Shown: in pieces, positions 42,763-53,100 of the stretch
How the letters are laid out: the number at the start of each line of letters is the position of its first letter
Numbering within the stretch: position 1 is the first letter of the stretch
NCBI RefSeq assembly: GCF_047344985.1
Contig: NZ_CP178861.1
Coordinates: 3,534,001-3,598,000 of the forward strand
DNA: 64,000 nucleotides
Direction of reading: 5' to 3'
Origin: Bdellovibrio sp047344985
Lineage (GTDB): Bacteria > Bdellovibrionota > Bdellovibrionia > Bdellovibrionales > Bdellovibrionaceae
Made by a program: the position numbers and the translations under genes
Notes under the pieces: generated by a model
The model's input: only the letters and a program-made list of their open reading frames with translations
What the model was told of the DNA's origin: nothing
The model's database searches: none

Positions 42763-43557
42763 ATGAAAACTTTAAAAAAGTATTTCTCTTTATATCTCGC
42801 TCTTTTCCGCACAAGCTTCATTGCGGATCTTGAATACCGCGTGAATTTTCTTACGCGTATCGCGACCGATATCTTTTGGTATCTTGCCCAGATCATCACC
42901 TTTGAAGTTTTGTTCCGTCATACTCCTAAAATTGGTGACTGGAATCTAGAACAAATGCGTGTCTTCCTGGGCGTCATGTTTGTTGTTGATGGACTTTACA
43001 TGATTATTCTCTCTGAAAATCTGGATCAGTTTTCAGAAAAAGTGCGCAAAGGAGATTTAGATTTGCTCCTTGCAAAACCAGTGAACTCTCAGTTTATTTT
43101 GAGTTTGCAAAAAGCTTCAACGGCGATGATCGGGAATCTGATGCTGGGTACGGCGTGGTTTATCTACAGCCTTGTGCAACTGCCCGACTTTGAGTGGCTT
43201 CGCCTTTTGTGGCTCCTCGTTCTTATTCCGTGTGGACTCATTGCTCTCTACGCTATGCGCTTTGTAATGGCGTCAACGGCGGTCATCTTTGCGCGTTCTG
43301 AAAATCTTCAGTTTATTTGGTATCAGATTTATCGTTTAGGAATGCGACCTGATTCGATTTACGTGCCGTGGTTTAAATGGTTTATCCTGACAGCATTACC
43401 TGTGGGTGTGATCGCCAGTGTTCCTGCCCGCGCGCTTCTTGAACCGCCGAACTTTTTGCTTTTTGCCTGGGTGGTGGTGCTTTCGGGACTTTTAATTTAT
43501 TTATCAAACAGATTTTGGAAATTCGCATTAAAGTTTTATTCGAGCGCAAGCTCTTAA
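42763..43557 (+). CDS. ABC-2 type permease
   Basis: The 264-residue membrane protein has six or so transmembrane segments and the motif TSFIADLEYRVNFLTR at its N-terminus, parallel to that of the preceding permease, which suggests an ancient duplication. It starts 2 nt after the previous stop. Together with the ATPase it forms a complete three-gene exporter of unknown substrate. Confidence 0.9.
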   Translation: MKTLKKYFSLYLALFRTSFIADLEYRVNFLTRIATDIFWYLAQIITFEVLFRHTPKIGDWNLEQMRVFLGVMFVVDGLYMIILSENLDQFSEKVRKGDLDLLLAKPVNSQFILSLQKASTAMIGNLMLGTAWFIYSLVQLPDFEWLRLLWLLVLIPCGLIALYAMRFVMASTAVIFARSENLQFIWYQIYRLGMRPDSIYVPWFKWFILTALPVGVIASVPARALLEPPNFLLFAWVVVLSGLLIYLSNRFWKFALKFYSSASS

Positions 43558-43572
43558 AGAAAGGTTTTAGTT

Positions 43573-44187
43573 ATGTTGAAAATTTATGGATCTCCGATGT
43601 CAAGCGCGGGTCGTTGTTACTGGATGCTGGAAGAGCTGGGACTTAATTACGAAGTCATGCCTTTGGATATGAGAAACAAAGAGCACAAATCAGAAGCGTT
43701 CATGCAATTAAATCCCAACGGCAAAGTTCCCGTTCTTGTAGATGGCGAATTCGTGATCTGGGAATCTATGGCGATCACAAACTATCTTGCGAAGAAACAC
43801 AAAAGCCCTCTAGCGGCGCAAACTCCTGAAGAAGAGGGACATGTGATGCAGTGGAGCTTCTGGGCTTTGGCTGAATTCCAAGTTCCAGCGGTGAACTGGC
43901 TTATTCAACAAGTCTTCGTTCCTGCTGAACACAGAAATCAACAAGTGATTGACGACGCTAAAAAAGCGATGCCTCGATTGCTGACGGTTCTTGATAAAGG
44001 GCTTGAAGGAAAGAACTATCTTGTGAACAACAGATTTTCTTTGGCTGATTTGAACGTGGCTTCTGTTCTCAATATCGTGACAGCCTTGGGTTACGATACA
44101 TCTTCTTACGCAAACATTCAGCGTTGGGCGAAAGCTTACGCAGATCGCCCTGCTTTCCAAAAAGTAGCGGCTATGCGCAAGCAGTAG
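43573..44187 (+). CDS. Glutathione S-transferase family protein
   Basis: The 204-residue protein has an N-terminal thioredoxin-like domain (MLKIYGSPMSSAGRCYWMLEEL, NPNGKVPVL, WESMAITNYL) and a helical C-terminal domain, the classic GST layout. Its Ser/Cys-containing N-terminal loop suggests a bacterial beta- or related class. It conjugates or reduces a substrate with glutathione or acts as a chaperone; the substrate is unknown. It follows the exporter genes by 15 nt. Confidence 0.93.
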   Translation: MLKIYGSPMSSAGRCYWMLEELGLNYEVMPLDMRNKEHKSEAFMQLNPNGKVPVLVDGEFVIWESMAITNYLAKKHKSPLAAQTPEEEGHVMQWSFWALAEFQVPAVNWLIQQVFVPAEHRNQQVIDDAKKAMPRLLTVLDKGLEGKNYLVNNRFSLADLNVASVLNIVTALGYDTSSYANIQRWAKAYADRPAFQKVAAMRKQ

Positions 44188-44197
44188 ACTTCTTTTA

Positions 44198-44229
44198 CGA
44201 GAAGCCGCGATTAAAGCGCGAGCTTCTCG
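44198..44229. terminator. Hairpin between convergent GST and oligopeptidase genes
   Basis: CGAGAAGC (44198-44205) with CGCG behind it pairs with CGCG and GCTTCTCG (44217-44229) across an ATTAAAG loop, with one bulged A. It covers the oligopeptidase stop codon (44211-44213). No T-run follows on either side. Confidence 0.45.
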
Positions 44230-46034
44230 AAATCGTTGATCTTCGTTTTGATCACATCAATGGATTTCTGCCAGAATTCAGGACGGCGGATGTCCTCACC
44301 TAAATGTTTCTTCACTAAATCTTCCGCTTTCATTCGGCCTGTGTCGCGAAGAATGTCGATGTACTTTTTCATAAATTCGCCGCCCAATTCTTTTTTGCGA
44401 GCATAGATACTCATGCTGAAAAGATATCCGAACGTGTAAGGGAAGTTATAAAAACTTCTTCCCGCCATCGCAAAGTGCAGCTTGGTCGCCCAGAACATTT
44501 TGTCATTCGCAGACAACGTTGGACCATACCACTTCGTCCAAGCTTCATCCGTCAGACGGATCAGTTCATCAGAACTTAAGCTTCTTTTTTCACGCTGTTC
44601 ATAAAAATTCTTTTCAAACTCAAAGCGCGCAGGAATATTGATTAAGAAGCTTGTCGCTCCTTCGATTTCTCCCCAGGCAAATTCGATTTTTTCTTCTTTG
44701 CTAGAGGCTTCCTCAATCAGAACATCATGTAAAACTGTTTCAGCAAAAATACTCGCCGTCTCTGCCAACGTCATGGGGTAATGAGTTTGCGAGCGCGGAA
44801 GATCTTTCATCACCCACGAATGAAAAGCGTGACCCAATTCATGTGCCAAAGTGGAAACGTCACTGTTGGAACCCATGTATGTCATGAATACACGAGGTTC
44901 GCGACGCTTTGGAAATCCCGTGCAGTAAGCACCATTGCGTTTATTTGGAAGAACACGTCCTTCAATCCAACGCTTGTCCGCCATCATTTTTACGAACTCA
45001 CCCATTTGCGGATCAATCGCACTGAAGGAGTCTTGAATCAAAGTCAGAGCTTCTTCGTAACTGCGCTCTTTCTTTCCACCAGACACCGGGCTTTGCGCCA
45101 AAAGATCCCAAGGATCTAATTGTTTTTTACCCATAAGCTTTGCCATGATCTGCGGGGCTTTACGAGTCTCAGATAGATTGTCGTAACAAGCCGTGAGCAT
45201 CGCCTCTAAAGTTTCTTTTTCAATGCGGCTGCTATGAAGAGCGCCGTCTAAGAAATGCACAGGCTTTGCGTAGGATCTTTTTTTATTCACTTCATGGCGC
45301 CAACCCGCAAGAGAATTTAAAATCGCAGCAGCTGTTTCTTTGTGATCAGTCCAGGCATTTTGAATACTCTGCCAAGCGACTTTGCGAGTTTCTTCATCCA
45401 CATTGCGAATCAAGGCACTGGCTTGAGCAAGACCCACGGTTTCTGTGCGATCCTTGTACTTCAAATGACAGCGCATGGAACCACTGAGTTTTGTATAAAG
45501 GTCTCCCCACGCACGCATTCCGGGATTTGAAACTGCTTCCAGCAAAGTTTCTTCGCCATCGGATAACAACGTCATGCGGAGTTCGCGTTGGTTCTTCCAC
45601 AAAAATTCAGAGGGTTTTAATTCAGGATGCGCCAACACTTTCGCAAGAAAGCCATCTGAACAGCGCGTGAGAAAATTTGAAACAGGAATAGAAACTTGCC
45701 AAAGGCGAGAGGTCAAACTCGTCAATTCTGATTCTTTCGCCTGGGCTCCTTGATCAGAAGAATCCACAGACAAAACCGAATGAACGTAAGTCATCATGTT
45801 ATAGGCGTTTGTCGTTGCCGTTTCTTTATCAAGAAGAAACTTTTGTAGACCTTCAACATGCGAATCCGCTGGATCACGCCCCTCTTCGCTCGAGATCTGC
45901 AAAGCAACCTTCATGGATTCCGCCAATTTTTCAAGAGAGTTCACAAGTGTGAACTCTCCATCAAATTCTGCTTTGTATTCAGGTGAATTATAAGACGAGT
46001 ACTCTGATTCGATATCCCAAGCCATTTTTTCCAT
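44211..46034 (-). CDS. M3-family oligoendopeptidase (PepF type)
   Basis: The 607-residue zinc peptidase has the HELGHAFHSW motif (His, Glu, His zinc and catalytic residues) in the C-terminal third and the M3 pattern LNIPARFEFEKNFYEQREKRSL downstream. It degrades short peptides in the cytoplasm. It starts about 30 nt after the 3' end of rnpB, so the two may share a transcript that is then processed. ATG 46034 fits; ATG 46025 or a GTG further up inside rnpB are alternatives, the latter unlikely. Confidence 0.93.
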   Translation of the reverse strand: MEKMAWDIESEYSSYNSPEYKAEFDGEFTLVNSLEKLAESMKVALQISSEEGRDPADSHVEGLQKFLLDKETATTNAYNMMTYVHSVLSVDSSDQGAQAKESELTSLTSRLWQVSIPVSNFLTRCSDGFLAKVLAHPELKPSEFLWKNQRELRMTLLSDGEETLLEAVSNPGMRAWGDLYTKLSGSMRCHLKYKDRTETVGLAQASALIRNVDEETRKVAWQSIQNAWTDHKETAAAILNSLAGWRHEVNKKRSYAKPVHFLDGALHSSRIEKETLEAMLTACYDNLSETRKAPQIMAKLMGKKQLDPWDLLAQSPVSGGKKERSYEEALTLIQDSFSAIDPQMGEFVKMMADKRWIEGRVLPNKRNGAYCTGFPKRREPRVFMTYMGSNSDVSTLAHELGHAFHSWVMKDLPRSQTHYPMTLAETASIFAETVLHDVLIEEASSKEEKIEFAWGEIEGATSFLINIPARFEFEKNFYEQREKRSLSSDELIRLTDEAWTKWYGPTLSANDKMFWATKLHFAMAGRSFYNFPYTFGYLFSMSIYARKKELGGEFMKKYIDILRDTGRMKAEDLVKKHLGEDIRRPEFWQKSIDVIKTKINDFEKLAL

Positions 46035-46063
46035 AGGCTTTAGAGTACCATGCAAGGAAGGCG

Positions 46064-46450
46064 GGATCACGGTTTTGCTGTAAGCCGGATTCTGTCCTAA
46101 TCACCAGGTCCCATAATTTGTCCCGATAATCTTGGATGATCATTCCTCTGGGAGTGCCATTACTGACACCCTCAAGCGATCTTACCCGAAAGCTACGGAC
46201 TGGCCGTCCTACTAGTGCTTCCCTATTTGATCTTGCTCCGCGCAGAGTTTGACTGTTTTCACTCCAGCGGCTCCCCAGACCCTCCCGTTCCCGGTATCTG
46301 GCTCATAGCCCTGGACATTCTCTCTGTTTCACTGTTCCTAACGTTACCGTCGAGGGGCGTTACCCCTTGCGCTGCCATATGGAGTCCGGACTTTCCTCTC
46401 TAATATCAGGAAGTTAGAGCATTATTAGAGCGATCATCCGCAAAACCGAA
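46064..46450 (-). ncRNA. rnpB: RNase P RNA
   Basis: The minus strand holds the RNase P core: GAGGAAAGTCCGGACTCC (46381-46398) near the 5' end and GACAGAATCCGGCTTA near the 3' end, both conserved in bacteria. The ends pair as P1: CGGTTTTGC (near 46448) with GCAAAACCG (46070-46078). The length of about 385 nt is normal. It matures tRNA 5' ends together with RnpA. The 3' end estimate (46064) is approximate. No open frame inside it should be read as a gene. Confidence 0.96.
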
Positions 46451-46455
46451 GGGGA

Positions 46456-46484
46456 TTTCTAACACCCCCCAGCAAATAGCGCAA
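46456..46484 (-). promoter_or_regulatory. Candidate rnpB promoter
   Basis: On the minus strand TTGCGC (46479-46484) and TAGAAA (46456-46461) are 17 bp apart, and the predicted start lies about 7 nt downstream, at the 5' strand of P1. The spacing and position strongly fit a housekeeping promoter. Confidence 0.7.
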
Positions 46485-46547
46485 GAAGGTTTTCTTCAAT
46501 CCCATTTTATTTTACTTTCTACGTATCGTTTACAAAAGGAATTTATC

Positions 46548-47012
46548 ATGAAGATCCTCGTATCTCTATTCGCGTTCGCTTTGACTCTTGCTTTGACTTC
46601 ACCTTCTTTGGCTGAAGAAGGACATGGTGGCGGTGGCCATGAAAACCTACCTGAAAAAATGAACGCACTTTTCCCACAGCCGGCTGAGAAGCCAGAGAAA
46701 CACGATGTTCCTGCAAAACCTGAATTGTCTGCTCCAGCCTATTTCTCTGAAGTGGCCGGCGACAAAACAGCTTTGACATGGAAAGCAGTTCCAGGTGCTG
46801 ACGAATATCACGTTCAAGTTGCAACAGATCCAAACTTCAAATGGCTTGTCGCAAATGAATACCACCACAAAACAACTTCTTTTGATGTCACTGGTTTGGA
46901 AGCTGGCAAACACTACTTCTGGCGAGTGGCTGCTGTGAAATCAAATAACTGGAGCACGTTCCGCAAGAGTTTCTTTGCGACGTCTATGTTCGCGACTCCT
47001 GCTGCGAAATAA
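46548..47012 (+). CDS. Small secreted fibronectin type III-like protein
   Basis: The 154-residue protein has a signal peptide (cleavage after SPSLA), a His/Gly-rich stretch (EEGHGGGGHE) that could bind metal, a short Pro/Lys segment and a fibronectin type III-like domain (residues ~60-145: ALTWKAVPGADEYHVQVATD, then FDVTGLEAGKHYFWRVAAV). It is probably secreted or periplasmic. It faces the giant lipoprotein gene on the same strand across a terminator, so it is its own unit. Confidence 0.85.
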   Translation: MKILVSLFAFALTLALTSPSLAEEGHGGGGHENLPEKMNALFPQPAEKPEKHDVPAKPELSAPAYFSEVAGDKTALTWKAVPGADEYHVQVATDPNFKWLVANEYHHKTTSFDVTGLEAGKHYFWRVAAVKSNNWSTFRKSFFATSMFATPAAK

Positions 47013-47040
47013 GTTTCCCGTTTTTAATGGTAAAATCTCA

Positions 47041-47081
47041 AAAAAAGCCTCTGGAAGATCATAAATTCCCGAGGCTTTTTT
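47041..47081 (+). terminator. Intrinsic terminator before the giant lipoprotein gene
   Basis: AAAAAAGCCTC pairs with GAGGCTTTTTT (11 bp) across a 19-nt loop, with T-run extension. It lies 29 nt after the preceding stop and probably works in both directions. Confidence 0.88.
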
Positions 47082-47173
47082 CTTTAGTGTTCCCAGTAAA
47101 AACATGGGGACACTTCACAATAAAAATCTCAAGAAAACCTAAAAGAATCCCCTAGATAACCGACAAGTATTCT

Positions 47174-50100
47174 ATGGAGATCACCGGCACGTTCCAGCGC
47201 ATAGTTGCACTTCTTTTGCTGAGCTTATTCACAGTAAGCTGCTCCATGAATGCATCGTTAAATCCAGCGATCACGGAAAATCAAGTTTTCATGAAAGTGT
47301 CCGTTGAATCGGGAACTGCTGTTGTTCTTGAAGAAGGCATCGGTCATCAAATCACTCTTGCGATCGATACGCCCTCTATTCCCGGGATCACACTGAAACC
47401 TGAAAATCTACAATGGCGCATTGATGATGAGGACCAAGATTTCGAAGCGTCTTCTGGAACGTTGATTGTGCAGCCGGGAATTACTTACGTCAGTTTCATC
47501 GTGAAAGCTCTTCGTGATGGTTATATCGAGAATGACGAAAGCTTCGTACTACGTTTCGACGGCGACCGTTTTTCGAATCTTACAAACAACAGTATCTCTT
47601 TTGTCGTAAAGGACAAAACTGAACGAGCCAAAGTGACAGCGACTTCTGCCAGTTTGAACTTCGGTCCGCAACTTAAAGACTCTGTGACAGAAAAATCTTT
47701 AACCTTCACCAACTCTGGCGACGCGAGTGCCGAAGGACTTTCTTTCGCTAATCTGTCATCGCCGTTTTCTTATAAAGGCGGAAGTTTTCCTGGGACCGGT
47801 GGAACTTGCGGTGCCGTTTTAAATGGCCATTCTTCTTGTTCCGTTGTTTTGACTTATACTCCTACCGAAGTGAATTCTCACTCGCAGAATCTTTCTTGGA
47901 ATTATAACAATCCTGACCAGTCCGATAGCGGCTCTTTAACGATGTCAGGTCTTGGCGTCGAAGTCGCAGCCATCTTGGGCGGAACTCCCAGCAATCCAAG
48001 CAACACTGAAAATTTAAATATTTCCGTTTCAGGTTTTAATATCACTCACTATAAATATTTTCTCGGCCCAAGTGGCACAATAAACTGTGCAAACAGTTCC
48101 GGCTATTCTCTTGAGACACCTATTAGTACAGGGATCTCAGACAGCCTCCTTTCACTGAGCAATCAGAATTTAAAAATCTGCGTTGTCGGAAAAGACTCCA
48201 ATGGTTTGTGGCAGCCTTATAATTCCGCAACAGCTTATTCCTGGACATTTGATACCATCAAACCTTCCGTCGTGATTGCTCAAAAAGTCGGCCAAACGGA
48301 CCCAACAAAAGATCTGCCTGTACGTTTTTCTTTAGTCTTTAGTGAACCTATTGCTGAAAGTACTTTGTCTGACTCAGACATTAGTTTTATCGGTTCAGCC
48401 ATCGTTAATACGCACACACTGGTCAAAACCGACAGCACTCATTATGAGCTCGTTGTCTCGGGTGTCGACAATAACGGTGTGATTCAACCCGTTTTAAATG
48501 CAGATAAGTTCTCTGATTTAGCGGGAAACCTGAATACAGCTTCGACAGCAACGGATGATCAGGTCACTTATGACAATACGGCTCCGCTGCTTCCTACTTC
48601 ACTTTCTTGGATTCAAACATCGCCCTCCAAAGCGTCTCCTGTGACGGCGAAGTGGACTCTCTCTACAGCATCTGATGTTGCTGAACAAAGAATTCAGTTC
48701 TTTAAAGACGCCGCCTGCTTAACTTTAGATGGCAGCGCGATCACATTGAGCCCTTCTACGAACACCAGAAATTTCTCGGGCCTTGATGGAGAAACTTATA
48801 CTTACAATCTCACTCTTATCGATACGTCTGGAAATATCTCTGTCTCAGGATGTTCTGATCCGATCTTGTTGGACCGCACGGCTCCAAGTTTAGCGTCATT
48901 CACTCCGCCAACAAGTGTGCGTTCGGCCTTACCGACTTCTGTCACTGTTGTCTTTAATGAAGACATGTCGCAAACGTCTTTAGAAAACGCGGCAAACTGG
49001 AGCGCGTTGTGCTCAGGAAGCGGCGTGATTTCTATTGCGGGTGTTTCTGCAAGTTCATCAAATTCCGCAACGGTGAATTTGAATATTTCAACAGCTCCGA
49101 CAAATGCGGAGGTTTGTACTGTCACCGCAAAAAATACTCTCACGGATTTAGCGGGAAATCCTCTTTCCGCGGCCGCGAGTGCACAATATACTTTAGATCT
49201 ACCTGGTGTTGTTACTTCAGTGACTTCCTCTTTGGCTAATGGATCTTATAAAGCGGGCCAAGCCATTCAAATCACCGTGCAATTTAGTGAAGCAGTCACT
49301 GTCGCTGGAGGAACTCCAAGTGTTCTTATTGAAACTGGTTCTACCGATCGTGCTGCCACGTACACGGGTGGTTCTGGTTCAACAACTTTAACATTTCTGT
49401 ACACCGTTCAAGCTGGAGATAACTCAGCAGATCTTGAATATGAATCTATCAACGCCTTGAACCTCAATAGCGCCACGATCAAAGACAGCTTTGGCAACGA
49501 TATGATTTTAACGTTGCCGACGCCAGGAACTGCGGGAAGTTTATCAGCAAATAAAGACATCGTGATCGATACTCAAGCTCCTGATGCCTTTGTCATTGCA
49601 GGTGTCACAGGCGGAACTGATTCCACACAAGATGAATGGCTCACCAATGGCAGCACGGGAACTTTGCACTGGGGTGCGGCTGTTGGAAGTACACAATATA
49701 AAGTCGAAGTTCGCAGTGCGGATGCTTCATCCGTAGTCTGCGCTCAGCAAACTGTAACCACGACTTCGTACACATTTACAGGTTGTACTCTTACAAATGG
49801 AACTCAATACACGGCGCGAATCTCTGCGCTAGACGCTGTTGGCAATTCAACGAATGCTTCCAACAATGATTTCTTATTCACGGTTAACACGTCTGCAGTC
49901 ATTGCGACGATCACAGGACAACCTTCCGGTAAAACCAATCAGACAGTTTTAAACATTGATGTCGCTGGCGCCGACGTTCAGTCCTATCGCTACAAAGTAG
50001 GTGCTGCGGCATCTACAAACTGTGCCGACGCCTCCGGATATTCAGGTTATATTGATGTCGCAACAAATATTGCGGATTCGGTCAATGCCTTAGGCAATAC

Positions 50101-53100
50101 GGATATCAAGATCTGTGTGCTTGGAAGAAACTCTGCGAATGTCGACCAAGCTTTAACTTCTGCAACAAGTGCTACATGGACTCAGGATTTAGTGGCGCCG
50201 ACTTTGACGATCAATCAAAAAACGGGACAAGCAGACCCAACAAATGCAGTTCCAGTGGAATTCACTGTCGTCTTTAGTGAGGCTGTGAATCCAGCGAGCT
50301 TTACAACCGCAGATATTACACAATCCGGAACCGCAACGGGTGTGACCTGGAACCTGACGACTTCTGACAATATCACCTGGTCTTTAAAAGCCACGGCCAT
50401 CACAGGAGCCGGCACTCTCATTCCATCTATTGGCGCTAACAAAGTTACCGATGTGGCCGGCAATAACAATACGGCAAGTTCAAGCACTGATAACTCCATT
50501 ACCTACGAAACGACGAAACCTTCTTTAACTATTAATCAGAAGGCGGGACAGACAGATCCAACCAACACGCTTCCAATTGAATTTACGATCATTTTTACGG
50601 AAGCCATCAATCCAAGCACATTCACGACAGCGGATATCTCTCAGGGAGGAACCGCATCAGGAATTACTTGGGCACTTGGCACTTCAGATAACATCACTTG
50701 GACATTGACGGCCTCTGCCGTTACGACAGCGGGAACTTTAATTCCTTCTATCACAGCTGGCAAAGTGAGTGATCCAGCCGGAAATACTAACAATGCTTCC
50801 ACAACAACGGATAACACCGTCACTTATGATATTACAGCACCGCTCAGTGCCACCTCGCTTGTATGGCAGCAGACTTCACCAACAAACACGACGGCCTTAG
50901 TTGCGCAATGGAGCAAGTCAACAAGTACGGACCTGGCTTCTCAAGCTGTGCGCTTCTATACAGGAGCTACTTGCAATACGTACACTGGAACTGAAAACTC
51001 TGTTTCAAGTTCAACAACGTCTTCCAACTTTACCGGCACAAATGGAAATACATATTCCTATCAGATTATTTCCACGGACACTGCGGGAAATACAAATACG
51101 TCAGCGTGTTCGTCAGCCGTCGTCGTTGATACAACAGTTCCCACTATCACCAATGTCACTTCGAATAAGGCCAATGGCTCTTATACAGTGGGCGAAGTCA
51201 TTGATGTCAGAGTGACCTTCTCTGAAAACGTGGTTGTCATAGGAACGCCGCTTATTGCCTTAAATACGACTCCCGCTAGATCCGCGTCTTATGCTTCTGG
51301 AAGTGGAGCGAATACCTTAATATTCAACTACACAGTTCAAGCGACAGATACGGTGGCTGATCTGAATTATGTCGCGACAAACTCGTTAACAATTGCTTCG
51401 GCTTCAATTAAAGACACCGCAACCAACAATGCAACACTCACACTGCCGGGAATAGCGGCCGCGGGCTCGCTCGGTACAAATAAAAATATTGTGATTGATA
51501 CCACGGCACCAAGTATTACGACCTTCACTGTTACCAATAGCTCTCCAACCAACAGCACGACATTTAATATCACTTCTGCGGTTAGCGGAAGTCCGTCGCA
51601 CTACTGTATTATGGAGAACAACACAACCGTGTCTGCATGTACTTGGGTGAGTGGTGCAAGCTTACCTGCAACGTTCACAGTCACAACCGTAAACCAAGCG
51701 AAAACACTTTATGCCTGGGTGAAGGATCTTGCAGGCAATGTCAGTGCTATGGCGAGTTCTGCTTCGATTACCTATGATGATACTCCTCCGGCGGCGACTT
51801 TATCGGGACAGCCCACAGGTTCGAGTGCGAAATACGCTTTGAATATTGATGTCGGCGGCAGCGGTGTCGTTGGATACAAATATAAAATCGGTCCCACAGC
51901 TTCAACAGATTGCACAGTGGCGACAGGATATTCCGCCTCAGAAATCGCAGAAGCAACAAACATCACAGATAACATTTCAGCTTACGCCAATGGCAGCGTT
52001 AAAGTTTGCGTCGTCGGAAAAGATTTGGCAGGAAACTGGCAAACTTATGCCGCAGCCACTTCGACAACCTGGACGAAGAACTCACCAAATATTCAATTCA
52101 CGGTGACGACATCAACAGTTTCTGAATACAACGATCCTACTCACACAGTGGCTGTTAGTATTCCTGCTGCAGCCGATATTGCCGTTTCCGTTAGCTACAC
52201 CTTCTCGAATGGATCCGCACCGTCAGCGACGATGGGAAGCGACTATACGGCTGTAAACGGCACTGCGACAATCGCCGCTGGCAGCACTTCGGTGAACATT
52301 GCCATTCCAATTTTAGATAACAGTACAGAAGAGTATGACGAAACATTCAAGCTCACTTTAAGCTCTCCTGTGGGAGCTTATCTTGGAACAAACACCGTGC
52401 ATACTGTGACGATCACAGATGACGAAGCTCCTCCCCTTGTCACTATTCAAGACGTTTATGTAGTTGAGGGAGCTTCAACAAGTTTGATTGCGACACTGTC
52501 GCATCCGACCGACAAAGGATCCGTGTCAATCAACTGGACAAGAGACGTTTGTACCGGGGTCGACTGTGCCGCTGCGGGAACAGATTATACAATGACTGCG
52601 ACATCAGGAACAGCTTCGGTTCCTTCGGGAAGCACGTCGATCACATTTGGAAATTTAACAAGTGTGGATAATGCGGTTGATGAACTTTATAAACGCGTTC
52701 CTATTAAAATCACTGGCATCACCGGCGGTACATCGTACATCTCAAACGCGGATATCATCATTAACGACAATGATTACTCCGCAGGAAAAGATGCGATTGG
52801 CATTGAAACAGGTGATAATCACAGTTGCTCTTTAACGAGTGCCGGAAAAGTTTACTGTTGGGGTTACAACGGTTCCGGACAGTTGGGTCAAGGAAACTAT
52901 TACTCTAGCACTTATCCTAAAGAAGTTTCTCTTGCTGCTCCTGCAATTAAAATCGCCGCCCACTATGGCGTGAGCTGCGCTATCTTAAATACGGGTGCTA
53001 TCTACTGCTGGGGCGTCGGTAGCCACGGCTCTTATCCAGGTGCCGGGTTGACGGGAACAGGTACAGTTTCTTCCCGCACAACTCCAGCTCTCGTCACGGG

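Noticed and set aside
46215..46403. 62-codon plus-strand open frame
   Set aside because: It lies wholly inside the RNase P RNA gene on the other strand, whose conserved core is clear.
50201..50842. Direct DNA repeats that could suggest a CRISPR or tandem-repeat array
   Set aside because: The 321-bp spacing keeps the reading frame and encodes Ig-like domains, so these are protein repeats.
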